Source: Gammaproteobacteria bacterium (GTDB taxonomy: Bacteria; Pseudomonadota; Gammaproteobacteria; DRLM01). From it: a DNA stretch of 38,001 bases. Shown here in pieces: positions 15,926 through 26,307 of the stretch; position 1 is the first letter of the stretch; each line of letters starts with the position of its first letter. Made by a program: the position numbers and the translations under genes. Location: the NCBI GenBank assembly GCA_023266095.1, contig JAHFRV010000005.1, forward strand, positions 60,401 to 98,401. Direction: 5' to 3'. Under the pieces are notes generated by a model. The model saw only the letters and a program-made list of their open reading frames with translations, was not told the origin of the DNA and ran no database searches.

Positions 15926-17938
15926 TCAGCTCGAACCCAGAAAACTCCGCAGATTGGCGAGATGGGCCTGGCCACGCTCCTGACGTTTTTCGGGATCGGC
16001 CTGACGGGCGCCGCCTTCCCACTGCAAATCATCGGCGGGCAGTTCCGCCAAAAACCGGCTGGGCTCGCGCGGCACCATGTCGGCGCCGCGTTTGCGTTTG
16101 GCGGCGATGGTGAAGGTCAGGGTCTTGCGTGCGCGGGTGATGCCGACATAGGCGAGTCGGCGCTCTTCCTCGAGTTTGCCTTCCTCGACGCTGCTGCGGT
16201 GCGGCAGACACTCTTCCTCCATCCCCACCAGAAACACATGAGGAAATTCCAGCCCCTTGGCGGCATGCAGGGTGAGTAAATGCACGTTGTCGGCCTGGCT
16301 GTCCTCTTCGTTGCGTTCGAGGATGTCCATCAAGCTCATATGCGCCACCAGCTCGGCGAGCGTTTTGTCCTCGGTGTTTTGTTCGGCGATGCGCTGCATC
16401 CAGGCCACCAGCTCCCAGACGTTGGCGATGCGCTTCTCGGCGGCCCGGTCGTCCTTGGAATTGTCGCGCAACCATTGTTCATAACCGCTGCCGGCGATCA
16501 TCTCCCGCACCACGGCAATGGGATCGCCGCGCCGGCCACGGTCGCCGAGGTCGGTCAGCCAGTTCGCGAAATAGTCGAGACGATCGGCGGCGCGCTCCGA
16601 TAAGTGCTGGCGGAGTCCCAGCTCGAAGCAGGCGGCGAACAAACTGACGCCGCGCCCGCTGGCATAGTCCGCCAGCTTTTCCAAAGTGGTAGGGCCGATC
16701 TCGCGGCGCGGCACGTTGACCACCCGCAAAAACGCGCTGTCGTCCTCGGGGTTGATGAGCAAACGCAGATAGGCCATCAAGTCGCGCACTTCGCTGTGGG
16801 CAAAGAACGAGGTGCCGCCGCTCAAATAATAGGGTATGCGCTGTTCGCGCAAGGCCTTCTCGAACACACGCGACTGATGATTGCCGCGATAAAGAATCGC
16901 GTAGTCGCGGTAATCGGTGCGGTGTTTGAATTTGTGACTCAATATTTCCGAGATCACCGTCTCGGCCTCGTGTTCGTCGCTGCCGGTCTCGATGACGCGC
17001 AACGGATCGCCGTAGCCCAACTCACTCCACAGCTTTTTCTCGAAGAGATGGGGATTATTGGCGATCAGCGCGTTGGCGGCCTTGAGGATGCGGCCGCTGG
17101 AGCGGTAATTCTGTTCCAGCTTGATGACTTTCAAACCGGGAAAATCTTCCTGTAACTGCGCGAGGTTCTCCGGCGCGGCGCCGCGCCAGGCGTAGATCGA
17201 TTGATCATCGTCGCCCACCACGGTGAGCGCGCCGCGCACCCCCACCAGGGAACGCACCAGGTGATATTGGCTGGCGTTGGTATCCTGATATTCATCCACC
17301 AGCAGATAACGAATGCGATTCTGCCAGGCGCCGAGTATGTCGGGCTGTTCGCGAAACAGCAGCGCCGGCAGCAAAATCAAGTCATCGAAATCGACGGCGT
17401 TATACGCCCGCAAATGCCGCTGATACTGCGCGTAGACGCTGGCCGCCAAGACCTGCGCCGCGTCGCCGTCGGCCGCGGCGAGGGCCTGCTCGGGGTCGAG
17501 CAGCAATCCCTTCCAGCGCGAGATCTGCCACTGGATATTGTTGACCTGGCTGTCGTCGTTGAACTCCCTGCGCAGCAGCTCGCGCACCAGGCCCGCGCTG
17601 TCGCCGGCGTCGAAGATCGAAAAGCCGGAACGGTAGCCCAGCGCCGCCAGCTCGCGGCGGATGATGTTCAAACCCAAGGTGTGAAAGGTCGAGACCTGCA
17701 AACCCTTGGTCTCCTTGCCGCCCAGCAGTTCGCCGACCCGGCCCTTCATCTCGCGCGCCGCCTTGTTGGTGAAGGTGACCGCGGCGATATGACGGGCTTC
17801 GATGCCGCATTCCTTGATGAGATAGGCGATCTTCTGGGTGATGACACGGGTCTTGCCGCTGCCGGCGCCCGCCAGCACCAGCAAAGGACCGTCGAGATAA
17901 CGCACCGCGGCGCGTTGAGCGGGATTCAAGCCGGACAT
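15926..17938 (-). CDS. rep: ATP-dependent DNA helicase Rep
   Basis: 670 residues, the standard length of the superfamily 1A helicase Rep. The motifs appear in order: Q-like LNPAQRAAV, motif I GAGSGKTR, motif II VDEYQDTN, motif III GDDDQSIYAWRGA, motif IV EQNYRSSGRIL, motif V LLTLHAAKGLEF and motif VI YVGITRARKTL. Rep unwinds DNA 3' to 5' and clears protein roadblocks ahead of replication forks. The length and the opening MSGLNPAQRAAVRYLDGPLL favour Rep over UvrD. The 77-nt gap from mscS contains a direct repeat CCGGAAAGAGGG (17959-17970 and 17980-17991) and a GC-rich inverted repeat. Confidence 0.96.
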   Translation of the reverse strand: MSGLNPAQRAAVRYLDGPLLVLAGAGSGKTRVITQKIAYLIKECGIEARHIAAVTFTNKAAREMKGRVGELLGGKETKGLQVSTFHTLGLNIIRRELAALGYRSGFSIFDAGDSAGLVRELLRREFNDDSQVNNIQWQISRWKGLLLDPEQALAAADGDAAQVLAASVYAQYQRHLRAYNAVDFDDLILLPALLFREQPDILGAWQNRIRYLLVDEYQDTNASQYHLVRSLVGVRGALTVVGDDDQSIYAWRGAAPENLAQLQEDFPGLKVIKLEQNYRSSGRILKAANALIANNPHLFEKKLWSELGYGDPLRVIETGSDEHEAETVISEILSHKFKHRTDYRDYAILYRGNHQSRVFEKALREQRIPYYLSGGTSFFAHSEVRDLMAYLRLLINPEDDSAFLRVVNVPRREIGPTTLEKLADYASGRGVSLFAACFELGLRQHLSERAADRLDYFANWLTDLGDRGRRGDPIAVVREMIAGSGYEQWLRDNSKDDRAAEKRIANVWELVAWMQRIAEQNTEDKTLAELVAHMSLMDILERNEEDSQADNVHLLTLHAAKGLEFPHVFLVGMEEECLPHRSSVEEGKLEEERRLAYVGITRARKTLTFTIAAKRKRGADMVPREPSRFLAELPADDLQWEGGARQADPEKRQERGQAHLANLRSFLGSS

Positions 17939-17958
17939 GATTCGAGCCTACACTGCCA

Positions 17959-17991
17959 CCGGAAAGAGGGGCGCCGCCGCCGGAAAGAGGG
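17959..17991. repeat. Short direct repeat between mscS-type gene and rep
   Basis: CCGGAAAGAGGG occurs at 17959-17970 and 17980-17991, with a GCCGCC/GGCGGC inverted repeat around the second copy. It probably forms a hairpin at the 3' end of the channel transcript. No T-run follows. Confidence 0.4.
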
Positions 17992-18015
17992 CGGCACCGG
18001 GGCGTGCATTGTACC

Positions 18016-18945
18016 TCACTTGTCCGGCGCGGGAACGGCGTCTTGATTGGTCGCTTTCACCATTTTAGCCAGCGACGCTGGGCCGGTCTCACCCACATAG
18101 AGGGTACGCTGCGGCCAGGGCGCCTCGATACCCTCGCCATCGAAGGCGATCTTCACGCGGCGGAGGAATTCCCGGCCCACGTCCCATTGTTTGCTGGGAT
18201 GGGTCTTGAGCCGGCCTTTGATGATCACGGCGGAATCGTCGAGCTTATCCAAACCGAAGACCTCCACATCGTCCTGCATCAGCTGGCCGAAGTGGGGATC
18301 GGCGCGCAACTCTTTACCCACCTCTTTCAACAGCGCGACCACCCGGTCGACGTCTTCTTTGTAAGCGACCCGAATATCGAAGACGAAAGCCGACCATTCG
18401 CGGGTCATATTGGCCAGGGTAGTGATGCTGCCGTTGGGAAAGACGTGCACCACCCCCGCCACGTCACGCAGGACGATGGTGCGGAAGTTGACCCGCTCCA
18501 CCAAGCCGCCGGTGCCGTTGATGACCGCCACGTCGCCGACCCGCACCTGATTCTCCAGGATCATAAAGAAACCGGCGATCACATCCCGCACCAGATTCTG
18601 AGCGCCGAAACCGACTGCCAGGCCGACGATGCCCGCGCTGGCAAGGATGGGTCCGATGTCGATGCCCAGCTCACGCAACACCAGTAAAACACCCATCAGC
18701 CAGACCACGATGACCACACCTTGGCGCAACAGCCGCACCAGGGTCTCGGCGCGTTTGGCTGCCTCACTGTGCACCTCGCCGGCCTCCTGCCCCTGATGAA
18801 CCAGGCTGCGCTCCAAACGGCGCAGCAAGCCGCGCACGGCGATCAGCAGCATCCATATCACAACCAAGATCAGCATGATCCGCATGCCGCTGAAGATGAT
18901 GTCCCGCCACTCGACCGCGCTCAAATATTCCTTCAATAAATCCAT
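18016..18945 (-). CDS. MscS-family small-conductance mechanosensitive channel
   Basis: 309 residues with three membrane helices, as in MscS. Two N-terminal helices span about residues 15-35 and 75-95. The pore-lining third helix has the Gly/Ala pattern (ILASAGIVGLAVGFGAQNLV) followed by RDVIAGFFMILENQ. The beta domain (VRVGDVAVINGTGG, VFPNGSI) and the alpha/beta C-terminal domain follow. The channel opens under membrane tension during hypo-osmotic shock and releases solutes. It starts 31 nt after the sucrose synthase stop on the same strand, so it is probably the last gene of a sucrose operon: accumulate the osmolyte, then vent it when osmolarity falls. Confidence 0.95.
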   Translation of the reverse strand: MDLLKEYLSAVEWRDIIFSGMRIMLILVVIWMLLIAVRGLLRRLERSLVHQGQEAGEVHSEAAKRAETLVRLLRQGVVIVVWLMGVLLVLRELGIDIGPILASAGIVGLAVGFGAQNLVRDVIAGFFMILENQVRVGDVAVINGTGGLVERVNFRTIVLRDVAGVVHVFPNGSITTLANMTREWSAFVFDIRVAYKEDVDRVVALLKEVGKELRADPHFGQLMQDDVEVFGLDKLDDSAVIIKGRLKTHPSKQWDVGREFLRRVKIAFDGEGIEAPWPQRTLYVGETGPASLAKMVKATNQDAVPAPDK

Positions 18946-18976
18946 TGAACCAACCTCTCGCTGAAATAATCGCCGT

Positions 18977-21364
18977 TCAACGAGCCAGCCACGCGGCCAG
19001 CGGCCGGTATTGCAAACCGTAAAACATCTCTAGATAACGGCGGGTCTCGTCCCGGTCCAGATTGGTCACGTATTTCCAGAAACCGTAGATACGCGACAGG
19101 GTCATCATCCGTTCCGCGTACAGCTCCCACGTATAACGGCTGCGTACCCGCTGCACCGCGCCGCCGGCGATCTTTTCCCAATATGCCTCGTCCGCGGCGC
19201 AGCGTTCGAAGAAATCGGCCATGCGGTCCGCGGCGCGGTCGCCGTGATTGGGGTCGATGTGAAATCCGGACACGCCGTCGACGATGATTTCCAACGGGCC
19301 GCCATACATAGTGGCGAATGTCGGCAAGCCGGACGCCATCGCCTCGATCACGGTGAGTCCGAACGCCTCGAACAGCGCCGGCTGCACGAAAGCGCCGCGA
19401 TGATCGGCGATGTAGCGGTACAACTCTCCGCTGAGATTCTTATCGAGTCGCAGGCCCAGCCAGCGCAGTTCGCCGTCCAGCCCGTCGCTGTCCATCAATT
19501 CATGCATGCGCGCGATCTGATGCTGCTCCTCGATATCGCCGGAACGCTCCGCATCGATATAGCCGCCGACTACCACTAGATTGACGGCCGCCCGCAAGCG
19601 CGGGCTATTGCCGTACCATTCGACCAAGCCGGTGATGTTTTTGATACGGTCGAGCCGCGCCATGGTGAACAGCAACGGTTTGCTGACATCGCGGAGCGCG
19701 CCGCGACTGCCCGGATAATCGCGCAGATAAATCATCGCTTCTATTTCGGGATAAAGGCCGCTTAGACGCCGTGCCGTTTCATGATAGGGAAAATAAACAT
19801 CGGCGTCGGCGCCGGGCGAGACGATGTTGAATTTGGGATCGAAGGGGTCCATACCCTGCACCACGCGGTAGAGGCCGGGCATGGTGTAGGCACTGTAACT
19901 TTCATATTGGCCGACGCTGTCCTCGCCGCCGGCGATTTCCTGATAAGTGCTGGTGATGATGAAGTCCGCCGCGTTCATCGCGATCAGGTCGGCGGTGAAT
20001 TGGCAGCTGAAGTGGTATTGCGGCTCGTTGTCCCACCAATAGAGATCGGACATCAAATATTTAGTTTTTTCTAATGCGTGGGCGATATTGCATTGAGTGA
20101 CGCGCAGCCGCTGCGCCATCAAGGTCGCCACCAGATTCCCGTCGGAATAATTACCGACGATCAGATCCGGCCGGCCGCCCAGTTCAGCCAACGCTTCCTT
20201 TTCCGCCTCCACCGCGAACTCTTCCAGATAAGGCCACAGTTCGAAGCGCGAAACCCAGTGCGGCACGACCTCACCCTGCACGCCGCGGAACGGCACGCGC
20301 AAGATGCGCGTGTTGCGGGTACCGACCACCGGTTCCACGCGTTGATTGCAGGTGGTGCCCGGCGGCGCCTCGGGAATGAGCCGGGTGATAATGAGGATTT
20401 GCGGCTCGATGTCCAAACCTTGGTTGTCGAGGCGGGTACGCATTTCCTTCTCCAAGGCGCGTACCTGATCGAGAATGTACACCACCTGGCCGCCGGTGTC
20501 GGGCAAACCCAGCACGTTGGCCTGGCCGAAATAACCGTGGGGCGACAGAATCACCATATTGAAGATCATCGGCACCCGGCTCAGAAATTGTTCCAGCGCC
20601 GCGGGCGACGGCGCCTCGAGTATGTCCGACAACAGGGCGATGGTCTCGCGCATACGTTCGGCATCGCGTCCCCAGCCGATCTCCAGTCCGAGAATTTGCA
20701 GCGTTGCGCCGACTTGATCCCAAGCGGCGTTTCGCGGCTGATGGCTCAAATAATCGTCGGCGAGGCGCAGGCCACGCCGCAAATCCGCCACATCGGTGAT
20801 GCGCTCATTGAGCATGAGCTGACGGCCCTGATATTGATGCACGCGTAAGAAATCGAGCAGGTGCCGGTCGCCCTTACCCAGCTCCTGGAACAATGCGCCG
20901 GATAAACGGCGATTGAGAAATTCGACGCCGCGGCCTATCGAACGGGCTTCGCTCAGCTTGGGAAAGTCACGGTTAAAAGGACCGATATCGAATTCCAGCG
21001 TCCATTCATCGGGGTTGCCGCTAGCGATCAGCCGTTCCTTGAATTGGAGATACGCGGCGGTGGAAACCGGCGTGGCCTGCAACGATTCGCTATGTATGCT
21101 CAAATATTCCCAGCGCGCCACGTAGCGGCGGGTGGCGAAATAAATCCACGGCGTCGCCACCGCCGCCTCTTGAGAGATGCGGATGGTGTCCGCCAGCGGT
21201 GACCTCAGCAAATCCATTTGATCGTGCTCGCGGCAATACGCATTGAACTCGTCCCATAATTCAGAGCGAAGCAGCAAAGGTTTTCCGAGCGACGCATAAC
21301 GGCGCAACAGTAGATAAACCGCGTCACGGTTCTGCTGCAGGAAACTGGCGACGTTTTCACTCAT
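18977..21364 (-). CDS. Sucrose synthase
   Basis: 795 residues, the usual bacterial sucrose synthase length. The N-terminal regulatory part (residues 1-270) precedes a GT-B glycosyltransferase core. The core begins [20 protein letters not shown] and includes the E-x7-E donor-site motif ([17 protein letters not shown]). It catalyses the reversible reaction of sucrose plus NDP to fructose plus NDP-glucose in the cytoplasm. The ATG at 21364 overlaps the 3' end of sucrose-phosphate synthase by 8 nt (ATGAGTGA), pointing to translational coupling. A frame opens further upstream but lies inside the other gene. Together with sucrose-phosphate synthase it lets the cell make sucrose and recycle it into NDP-glucose, a glycogen precursor. 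Confidence 0.96.
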   Translation of the reverse strand: MSENVASFLQQNRDAVYLLLRRYASLGKPLLLRSELWDEFNAYCREHDQMDLLRSPLADTIRISQEAAVATPWIYFATRRYVARWEYLSIHSESLQATPVSTAAYLQFKERLIASGNPDEWTLEFDIGPFNRDFPKLSEARSIGRGVEFLNRRLSGALFQELGKGDRHLLDFLRVHQYQGRQLMLNERITDVADLRRGLRLADDYLSHQPRNAAWDQVGATLQILGLEIGWGRDAERMRETIALLSDILEAPSPAALEQFLSRVPMIFNMVILSPHGYFGQANVLGLPDTGGQVVYILDQVRALEKEMRTRLDNQGLDIEPQILIITRLIPEAPPGTTCNQRVEPVVGTRNTRILRVPFRGVQGEVVPHWVSRFELWPYLEEFAVEAEKEALAELGGRPDLIVGNYSDGNLVATLMAQRLRVTQCNIAHALEKTKYLMSDLYWWDNEPQYHFSCQFTADLIAMNAADFIITSTYQEIAGGEDSVGQYESYSAYTMPGLYRVVQGMDPFDPKFNIVSPGADADVYFPYHETARRLSGLYPEIEAMIYLRDYPGSRGALRDVSKPLLFTMARLDRIKNITGLVEWYGNSPRLRAAVNLVVVGGYIDAERSGDIEEQHQIARMHELMDSDGLDGELRWLGLRLDKNLSGELYRYIADHRGAFVQPALFEAFGLTVIEAMASGLPTFATMYGGPLEIIVDGVSGFHIDPNHGDRAADRMADFFERCAADEAYWEKIAGGAVQRVRSRYTWELYAERMMTLSRIYGFWKYVTNLDRDETRRYLEMFYGLQYRPLAAWLAR

Positions 21365-23525
21365 GCGCTGCTTCCTCCGGTTTATCACTATCGGTCGCGG
21401 CCATGGCACCGAAGAAGTCATAATGCTCGATGCCTTCCAGAATGCCCCATGCGTAGCGGCCTTCCGCGAAATAGATGTGTTCGCGCCCGCGCAATTTTTC
21501 CAGCTCTTCACTGTGATTGCCGACCACCACGCCCAGAGTGTTGCCGCTCAGCATTTCCTCGTCGTTGCCGGAATCGCCGACGACCAGAATGTGTTCGACG
21601 GGAATGCTCCATTTCATGGCCAGGTAACGGATCGCGCAGCCTTTGGAGGCACGCACCGGTAAAAGATCGAGATACAGGCCATGGGAATACACCACGTTAG
21701 CATGCAGTTTACGGCGGCGCAGGTGGCGGGCTATTTCCGCAATGGGCGGCGCGTCGGGCGCGACGAAATAACTGAGCTTGAAAGGCAATTGCTCGCTGGC
21801 GGGCTGCGGTAGAATACCCGGGATATCACCCATGGCCTCCTGCAACAGCGAGGGTTGCCAGCGATAAGCGAGATGGCGCTGATAACCTACGTCCGGCGTG
21901 TGCCGCGAGCCGTAATAAATTTCGGTACCGACCGCGGTAACGATCAGGTCGGGCGTGGGCACCTGCCATTCTTTCAGTATTTGCAGCGCGCTGTCCAAGC
22001 GCCGCCCGGTTGCGACGCCGAAGCCCACCCGGTCGTTGGTACGCCGCAAGTGTTCGATCAATTTCCTGAGCGCGTACCGGTCGCCGATCAACGTATTGTC
22101 GATATCGCTGACCAGCAGCCGGTCTGCGCTCGGTAAAGGATTTCTCTCCGCCACCGCCAGTTGGCGGCGCTGGGGTTGGTCGCGCAGGGCGTCGAGGGCT
22201 TTCATATAACTCTCCACGTGGGAAGACCATGAAAAATTTTGAGCGCCGGCCAGGCCCGCTTCCGACCATCGGGTCCAGCGTGCGCCGTCGCTCAGCGCGG
22301 AATGAATGGTCTCGCCCATAGCTTTGATGTCGAGAGGATCAATCAGCAGGCCGTTCTTGCAGGCATCGACAATGTCGCGCGGTCCGCCGTCCTCGGTCGC
22401 CACCACCGGCAGACCGCTGGCCGCCGCCTCGATCAAGGTCAAACCGAAAGGCTCGGTGAGCGCGGGATTGACGAATACGCCGCGGCTCTGCGCCGCCAGT
22501 CGATAAAAATCCGGCACGTCGTCGGGTTGATGCTGCTTGGGATAGGCGGCTTTTCCGTAAAGATCGTAGCGGTCGATCAGCAACAGCATTTCGGTCAACA
22601 CGCCGCGCGTACTTTTATCCATCCCGGCGATGTCGTCGCGGTTGCCGGCCACCAGCACCAGGTTGGCTTGTTCCCGTAGAACGGGGTGTTCGCCGTAGGC
22701 TTTGAGTAAGGTACCGATGTTTTTGCGTTGGTCGGCGCGCGAGAGCGCAAGTATCATCGGCCGGCCGGGATCGCTGAGAAAACGTGAAACACTCGGGTAA
22801 ATGGCTGGTTTTTCCGCCTGCGGATCCGGCGCGTGGTAATGGCTGAGGTCGACACCGGGCGGTATCACCTGCATGCGCTCCGGTTGGTAATTATCGTAAA
22901 TGCGGTACTGACGCTCCACTTCCTGGCGCGTGCTCGCCACCACCAGCGCGGCATTGTCGAGCGCGAATTCTTCCGCTTCGATGCGCTGCGTCATGTTGTA
23001 TTGTTTTTCGATCGCGTCGCTCTTTAGCCCTTGATCGAGCAGCCGCCGTTTTTTCTCGCGTCCCAGCGAATGTCCGGTGTATATCAACGGAACGCCGAGC
23101 AAGGCGGCCAACCGCGCGCCGAGATAGCCGGCGTCGGCGTAATGGCTGTGTATGACGTCCGGTACCCGGCCGACCCTGCGGATATGCTGCAAGGCGTTAT
23201 CGGCAAAATTATCGAGATAAGGCCATAGCACTTCCTTGCGCAGATAGCGGCACGGTCCGCAGGGAATACGCACGATGCGGGCTTTAGCGGCGAGTGGTTC
23301 TTCCGGCGCGGCGTAACTCTCGTCCACTTTTGGATCGTTGACTTGGCGAGTGAGTAGATCAACCCGTGCCACGCGGGGATGCGCCGCCAGGGCCTTAGCC
23401 AGCTCCACCACGTATTTGACCTGGCCGCCGGTGTCGGCATCACGGCCCAGCTCCATGGCATACCCGCGTACCAGACCGTGCACACTGATGAGCATGATAT
23501 ATAAACCGTCGGCCGGTTGTTTCAT
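21357..23525 (-). CDS. Sucrose-phosphate synthase with fused sucrose-phosphatase domain
   Basis: 722 residues from the ATG at 23525, preceded by AGGGA. The N-terminal ~460 residues are a GT-B glycosyltransferase: [34 protein letters not shown], and the E-x7-E region [18 protein letters not shown]. The C-terminal ~240 residues are a HAD phosphatase of the sucrose-phosphatase type: nucleophile motif DIDNTLIGD, and [10 protein letters not shown] as motif III/IV. The bifunctional enzyme should make sucrose-6-phosphate from NDP-glucose and fructose-6-phosphate and could hydrolyse it to sucrose. The phosphatase motifs are intact. It is the first gene of the sucrose operon. Sucrose is a compatible solute in many halotolerant and chemolithotrophic proteobacteria. 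Confidence 0.95.
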   Translation of the reverse strand: MKQPADGLYIMLISVHGLVRGYAMELGRDADTGGQVKYVVELAKALAAHPRVARVDLLTRQVNDPKVDESYAAPEEPLAAKARIVRIPCGPCRYLRKEVLWPYLDNFADNALQHIRRVGRVPDVIHSHYADAGYLGARLAALLGVPLIYTGHSLGREKKRRLLDQGLKSDAIEKQYNMTQRIEAEEFALDNAALVVASTRQEVERQYRIYDNYQPERMQVIPPGVDLSHYHAPDPQAEKPAIYPSVSRFLSDPGRPMILALSRADQRKNIGTLLKAYGEHPVLREQANLVLVAGNRDDIAGMDKSTRGVLTEMLLLIDRYDLYGKAAYPKQHQPDDVPDFYRLAAQSRGVFVNPALTEPFGLTLIEAAASGLPVVATEDGGPRDIVDACKNGLLIDPLDIKAMGETIHSALSDGARWTRWSEAGLAGAQNFSWSSHVESYMKALDALRDQPQRRQLAVAERNPLPSADRLLVSDIDNTLIGDRYALRKLIEHLRRTNDRVGFGVATGRRLDSALQILKEWQVPTPDLIVTAVGTEIYYGSRHTPDVGYQRHLAYRWQPSLLQEAMGDIPGILPQPASEQLPFKLSYFVAPDAPPIAEIARHLRRRKLHANVVYSHGLYLDLLPVRASKGCAIRYLAMKWSIPVEHILVVGDSGNDEEMLSGNTLGVVVGNHSEELEKLRGREHIYFAEGRYAWGILEGIEHYDFFGAMAATDSDKPEEAAHE

Positions 23526-23639
23526 GTCGTCCCTTCGTGGGAATACCACTGGTATAAAGCCCGATCCAGGGCAATCGCGCCGCGTTGGCGGCACACCGCG
23601 GCAGCGAAATCGACGGCGCGTACGGCGCATGACCTATGG

Positions 23640-23867
23640 TCAGATAAAGTCATGCACCTCTTCAGGCAGGATGTCGAAACCCAATTCGCCCGCGCCGAAG
23701 TTGACCTGCACTTTGTCCGATGACACTTCCAATTCACAGCAAACTCGTTCCCATTTGCTCTCAAGCGGGCATGAGAATTTTATGCCAGTAACTTGAAACG
23801 CAGTCTCGACGCGGATTTGTGCCTTGCAAGCAAAACACCCATCGGCAGTGATCATGACCTGCGTCAT
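23640..23867 (-). CDS. Possible small hypothetical protein (75 aa)
   Basis: A 75-codon ATG frame (MTQVMITADGCFACKAQIRV... ending ILPEEVHDFI) with three to four cysteines and protein-like composition, 114 nt upstream of the sucrose-phosphate synthase start on the same strand. No strong ribosome-binding site precedes the first ATG. The internal ATG at codon 5 has GCAGG upstream. No family recognised. Confidence 0.35.
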   Translation of the reverse strand: MTQVMITADGCFACKAQIRVETAFQVTGIKFSCPLESKWERVCCELEVSSDKVQVNFGAGELGFDILPEEVHDFI

Positions 23868-23905
23868 GAAATTATGATGGATAGGCGGGGCTTATTCGTT
23901 CTCGG

Positions 23906-23934
23906 CTATCCGCCGCCAATCCGGCGGCGGATAG
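23906..23934. repeat. Perfect 12-bp GC-rich hairpin
   Basis: CTATCCGCCGCC and GGCGGCGGATAG are fully complementary with a 5-nt AATCC loop. It lies about 160 nt downstream of glmS and upstream of the sucrose operon. There is no T-tract on either side. It could be a REP-like unit or mRNA 3'-end stabiliser. Confidence 0.7.
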
Positions 23935-24025
23935 AGGGCGAGCTTAACGGCGCGTGGTGCAATGGTAATTTTTACATGGATTGTAGATTGTGGTGCGTGC
24001 TTCTTATTATGTGATAACAATAAGA

Positions 24026-24051
24026 CGCGACATGAATAAGTCCATGCCGCG
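24026..24051 (-). terminator. Probable glmS terminator
   Basis: On the minus strand a 9-bp stem (CGCGGCATG/CATGTCGCG, one mismatch) with an 8-nt loop is followed by TCTTATTGTTATC. It sits about 42 nt downstream of the glmS stop, in the right orientation for intrinsic termination. Confidence 0.55.
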
Positions 24052-24092
24052 CGTATAGACTTCCTCAGCGTAGCGCTAATGGATGCCGGCAC

Positions 24093-25925
24093 TCACTCCA
24101 CGGTAACGGATTTGGCGAGGTTGCGCGGCTGATCGACGTCAGTGCCTTTTAACACCGCGACGTGATAGGCCAGCAATTGCAGCGGGATGGTGAAAACGAT
24201 GGGCGCGATGGGATCGGGCACCGAGCCGATCCTGAACAACTCGATTTGCGGATCCGCTTCCACGTCCACTGAATCATCGGCGAACACGATCAACTCACCG
24301 CCGCGCGCCTTGACTTCATGGAGATTGGATTTGAGTTTTTCCAGCAAATCATTATGCGGCGCCACGGCGATCACCGGCATGTCGGCATCCACCAGGGCCA
24401 AGGGACCGTGTTTGAGTTCGCCGGCCGGATACGCTTCAGCGTGGATATAGGAAATCTCTTTCAGCTTGAGTGCGCCCTCCATCGCCACCGGATATTGCGT
24501 GCCGCGGCCGAGGAACAAGGCGTGATGTTTGTCGGCGAAACGCTCGGCAAGTTTTTCGATTTGCGCGTCCAAGGCCAGGGCCTGTTCGATGCGACCCGGC
24601 AAACTTTTCAGTTGTGCCACCAAATCGATTTCGACCTGCGCCGACAGGCCATGGCGGCGACCCAGCACGATCACCAGCATCAGCAAGGCCACCAATTGGG
24701 TGGTGAAGGCCTTGGTCGAGGCGACGCCGATCTCGGGACCGGCACGGGTCATCAAGGCCAGATCGGTCTCACGCACGATCGAGCTTTCCGGCACGTTGCA
24801 AATCGCCAGCGAGGCGCCGAAACCGCGGTGTTTGGCCTCTTGCAGCGCGGCCAGGGTATCGGCGGTTTCGCCCGATTGGGAAATCGCCACCACCAATGAA
24901 TTGCGGCGCACCACCGGCTGACGGTAACGGAATTCGCTGGCCACCTCGACGCTGCACGGTATGCCCGCCAGCGATTCGAACCAATAACGCGCCACCATGC
25001 CGGCGTGAAAACTGGTGCCGCAGGCGATGATGTGTATGCCTTGCACCTTGCTGAAAATCTCCGCCGCACCGAGGCCAAAGGCCGCCTCCAGCACCGTCTG
25101 GCCGCTGATACGGCCTTCGAGGGTTTCAGCGATGGCGCGAGGTTGCTCGAAGATTTCCTTCTGCATGTAATGGCGATATTGGCCGCGTTCCGCCGCGTCG
25201 GCGGTAAGCTCACTCACCTTCAACGGCCGCTCGACCACGTCACCGGCGGCATTGAATATTGTCAGCCGATCTTTGGTGAGTTCGGCGACATCGCCGTCTT
25301 CCAGAAAGATGAAGCGCTGGGTCACCGGAATCAGCGCCGCGACATCGGAGGCGATGAAGTGTTCGCCGATGCCGACGCCGATCACCAGCGGGCTGCCGCG
25401 CCGCGCCGCCACCAGCACGCCGGGCTCGGTCTTGCTCACCACGCCCAGGGCGTAGGCGCCGTGCAATTCGCCCACCGTGGCCTGCATGGCTTTGAGCAAA
25501 CTCTTGCCGCTCTCCAAGTGATAATGGATTTGATGCACCACCACTTCGGTATCGGTCTCGGAGGTGAACTCGTAACCGGCCTTGCGTTGCGCGGCGCGCA
25601 GGCTTTCGTGATTTTCGATAATGCCGTTATGCACCACCGCCACGATCTTGCGGCAGATGTGGGGATGGGCGTTGGCTTGGGTGGGTTTGCCATGGGTGGC
25701 CCAGCGGGTATGGGCGATACCGCTCCTGCCGCGCAACTCCTCGGCCTTGGCCATCGCTTCCATTTCCCGCACCTTGCCCGGGGCGCGGACACGATGCAGG
25801 CTGTTGTGGCTATCCAGCACCACCACCCCGGAGGAATCGTAGCCCCGGTATTCCAGCCGTTTCAGCCCTTCGATCAAAATAGGAACCACGTCCCGTTCCG
25901 CCACCGCGCCCACGATACCGCACAT
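24093..25925 (-). CDS. glmS: Glutamine-fructose-6-phosphate aminotransferase (isomerizing)
   Basis: 610 residues, the family norm. The glutaminase domain begins with [10 protein letters not shown], where Cys2 (Cys1 after Met removal) is the catalytic nucleophile. It contains [27 protein letters not shown] and the oxyanion/substrate region. Two SIS sugar-isomerase domains follow (about 290-430 and 460-600; [24 protein letters not shown]). The C-terminus is the typical [11 protein letters not shown]. The enzyme makes glucosamine-6-phosphate, the first step to UDP-GlcNAc for peptidoglycan and LPS. GlmU, the last enzyme, is encoded at 28489-29862, separated by other genes. A structured leader precedes the gene; no glmS ribozyme was recognised. 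Confidence 0.98.
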   Translation of the reverse strand: MCGIVGAVAERDVVPILIEGLKRLEYRGYDSSGVVVLDSHNSLHRVRAPGKVREMEAMAKAEELRGRSGIAHTRWATHGKPTQANAHPHICRKIVAVVHNGIIENHESLRAAQRKAGYEFTSETDTEVVVHQIHYHLESGKSLLKAMQATVGELHGAYALGVVSKTEPGVLVAARRGSPLVIGVGIGEHFIASDVAALIPVTQRFIFLEDGDVAELTKDRLTIFNAAGDVVERPLKVSELTADAAERGQYRHYMQKEIFEQPRAIAETLEGRISGQTVLEAAFGLGAAEIFSKVQGIHIIACGTSFHAGMVARYWFESLAGIPCSVEVASEFRYRQPVVRRNSLVVAISQSGETADTLAALQEAKHRGFGASLAICNVPESSIVRETDLALMTRAGPEIGVASTKAFTTQLVALLMLVIVLGRRHGLSAQVEIDLVAQLKSLPGRIEQALALDAQIEKLAERFADKHHALFLGRGTQYPVAMEGALKLKEISYIHAEAYPAGELKHGPLALVDADMPVIAVAPHNDLLEKLKSNLHEVKARGGELIVFADDSVDVEADPQIELFRIGSVPDPIAPIVFTIPLQLLAYHVAVLKGTDVDQPRNLAKSVTVE

Positions 25926-25965
25926 AAGAGTCCTTACTGCAAAATTGCAAAGTAGTTATACATTT

Positions 25966-26058
25966 GATCGTCCACGAGATGGACATCTTCCCAGACGAAG
26001 GGAAAAACGGCGTACTCCCCTTTGGAAACCCCGACCCAACATCTTTGCGGTAAACCGC
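25966..26058 (-). promoter_or_regulatory. Structured 5' leader of glmS
   Basis: The minus-strand leader contains three hairpins within 95 nt: GCGG-tta-CCGC type at 26047-26058, TTCCC/GGGAA at 25988-26004, and GATGTCCA/TGGACGATC (one bulge) at 25966-25987, directly adjoining the previous one. Between them is AAAGGGGAGTA (26013-26023). This much structure 40-130 nt before glmS suggests an RNA regulatory element or sRNA target. No known riboswitch was confidently recognised. Confidence 0.4.
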
Positions 26059-26174
26059 CGGGCATGTGAAACAAACTTGAGATTTATCCGGCAAAATTAT
26101 CTCACACCGATTTCCTTTTTTATATCGGCCGCCAGCCTGGCTTACTTTGGCTCGCTCCGTGCAAGTGTCTCGGC

Positions 26175-26202
26175 TTGAGCTGGACCGAGAATGAGGTATG
26201 AT
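26175..26202 (+). promoter_or_regulatory. Sigma-70-like promoter of outer-membrane gene
   Basis: TTGAGC (26175-26180), 16-nt spacer, TATGAT (26197-26202). Transcription would start near 26209 and give a leader of about 100 nt before the ATG. Confidence 0.5.
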
Positions 26203-26307
26203 CTTCAACTCATGCTGGCCTTTTTGCCCCTGCTCAGCCGGCATATTCCTCCGGTGCCGTCGTGTTCCTGTCGCCGCCTCGTTCCATCAACATTCAAGGA
26301 GAGAAGC

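Larger units (their letters stand above)
23526..24092. other. Intergenic region between sucrose operon and glmS
   Basis: This region holds the possible 75-aa ORF and two hairpins (23906-23934 and 24026-24051). The promoter of the sucrose operon should lie between 23526 and about 23900, but no clear -35/-10 pair was recognised. Confidence 0.45.
25926..26307. other. Divergent intergenic region between glmS and outer-membrane gene
   Basis: It carries the glmS leader on the minus strand and a sigma-70-like promoter for the outer-membrane gene on the plus strand. The phrase CAGCCTGGCTTACTTTGG (26133-26150) recurs, slightly changed, near 8414. Confidence 0.5.

Noticed and set aside
17201-18046. 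Long plus-strand frame (281 codons)
   Set aside because: Antisense to rep and past its start; no domain recognised.
25005-25955. Long plus-strand frame (316 codons)
   Set aside because: Antisense to glmS; His/Gly-rich shadow with no domain.
25926-26190. glmS ribozyme or yybP-ykoY Mn riboswitch
   Set aside because: Neither conserved core can be completed by eye; only AAAGGGGAGTA recalls the latter, so it is reported as an unassigned structured leader.
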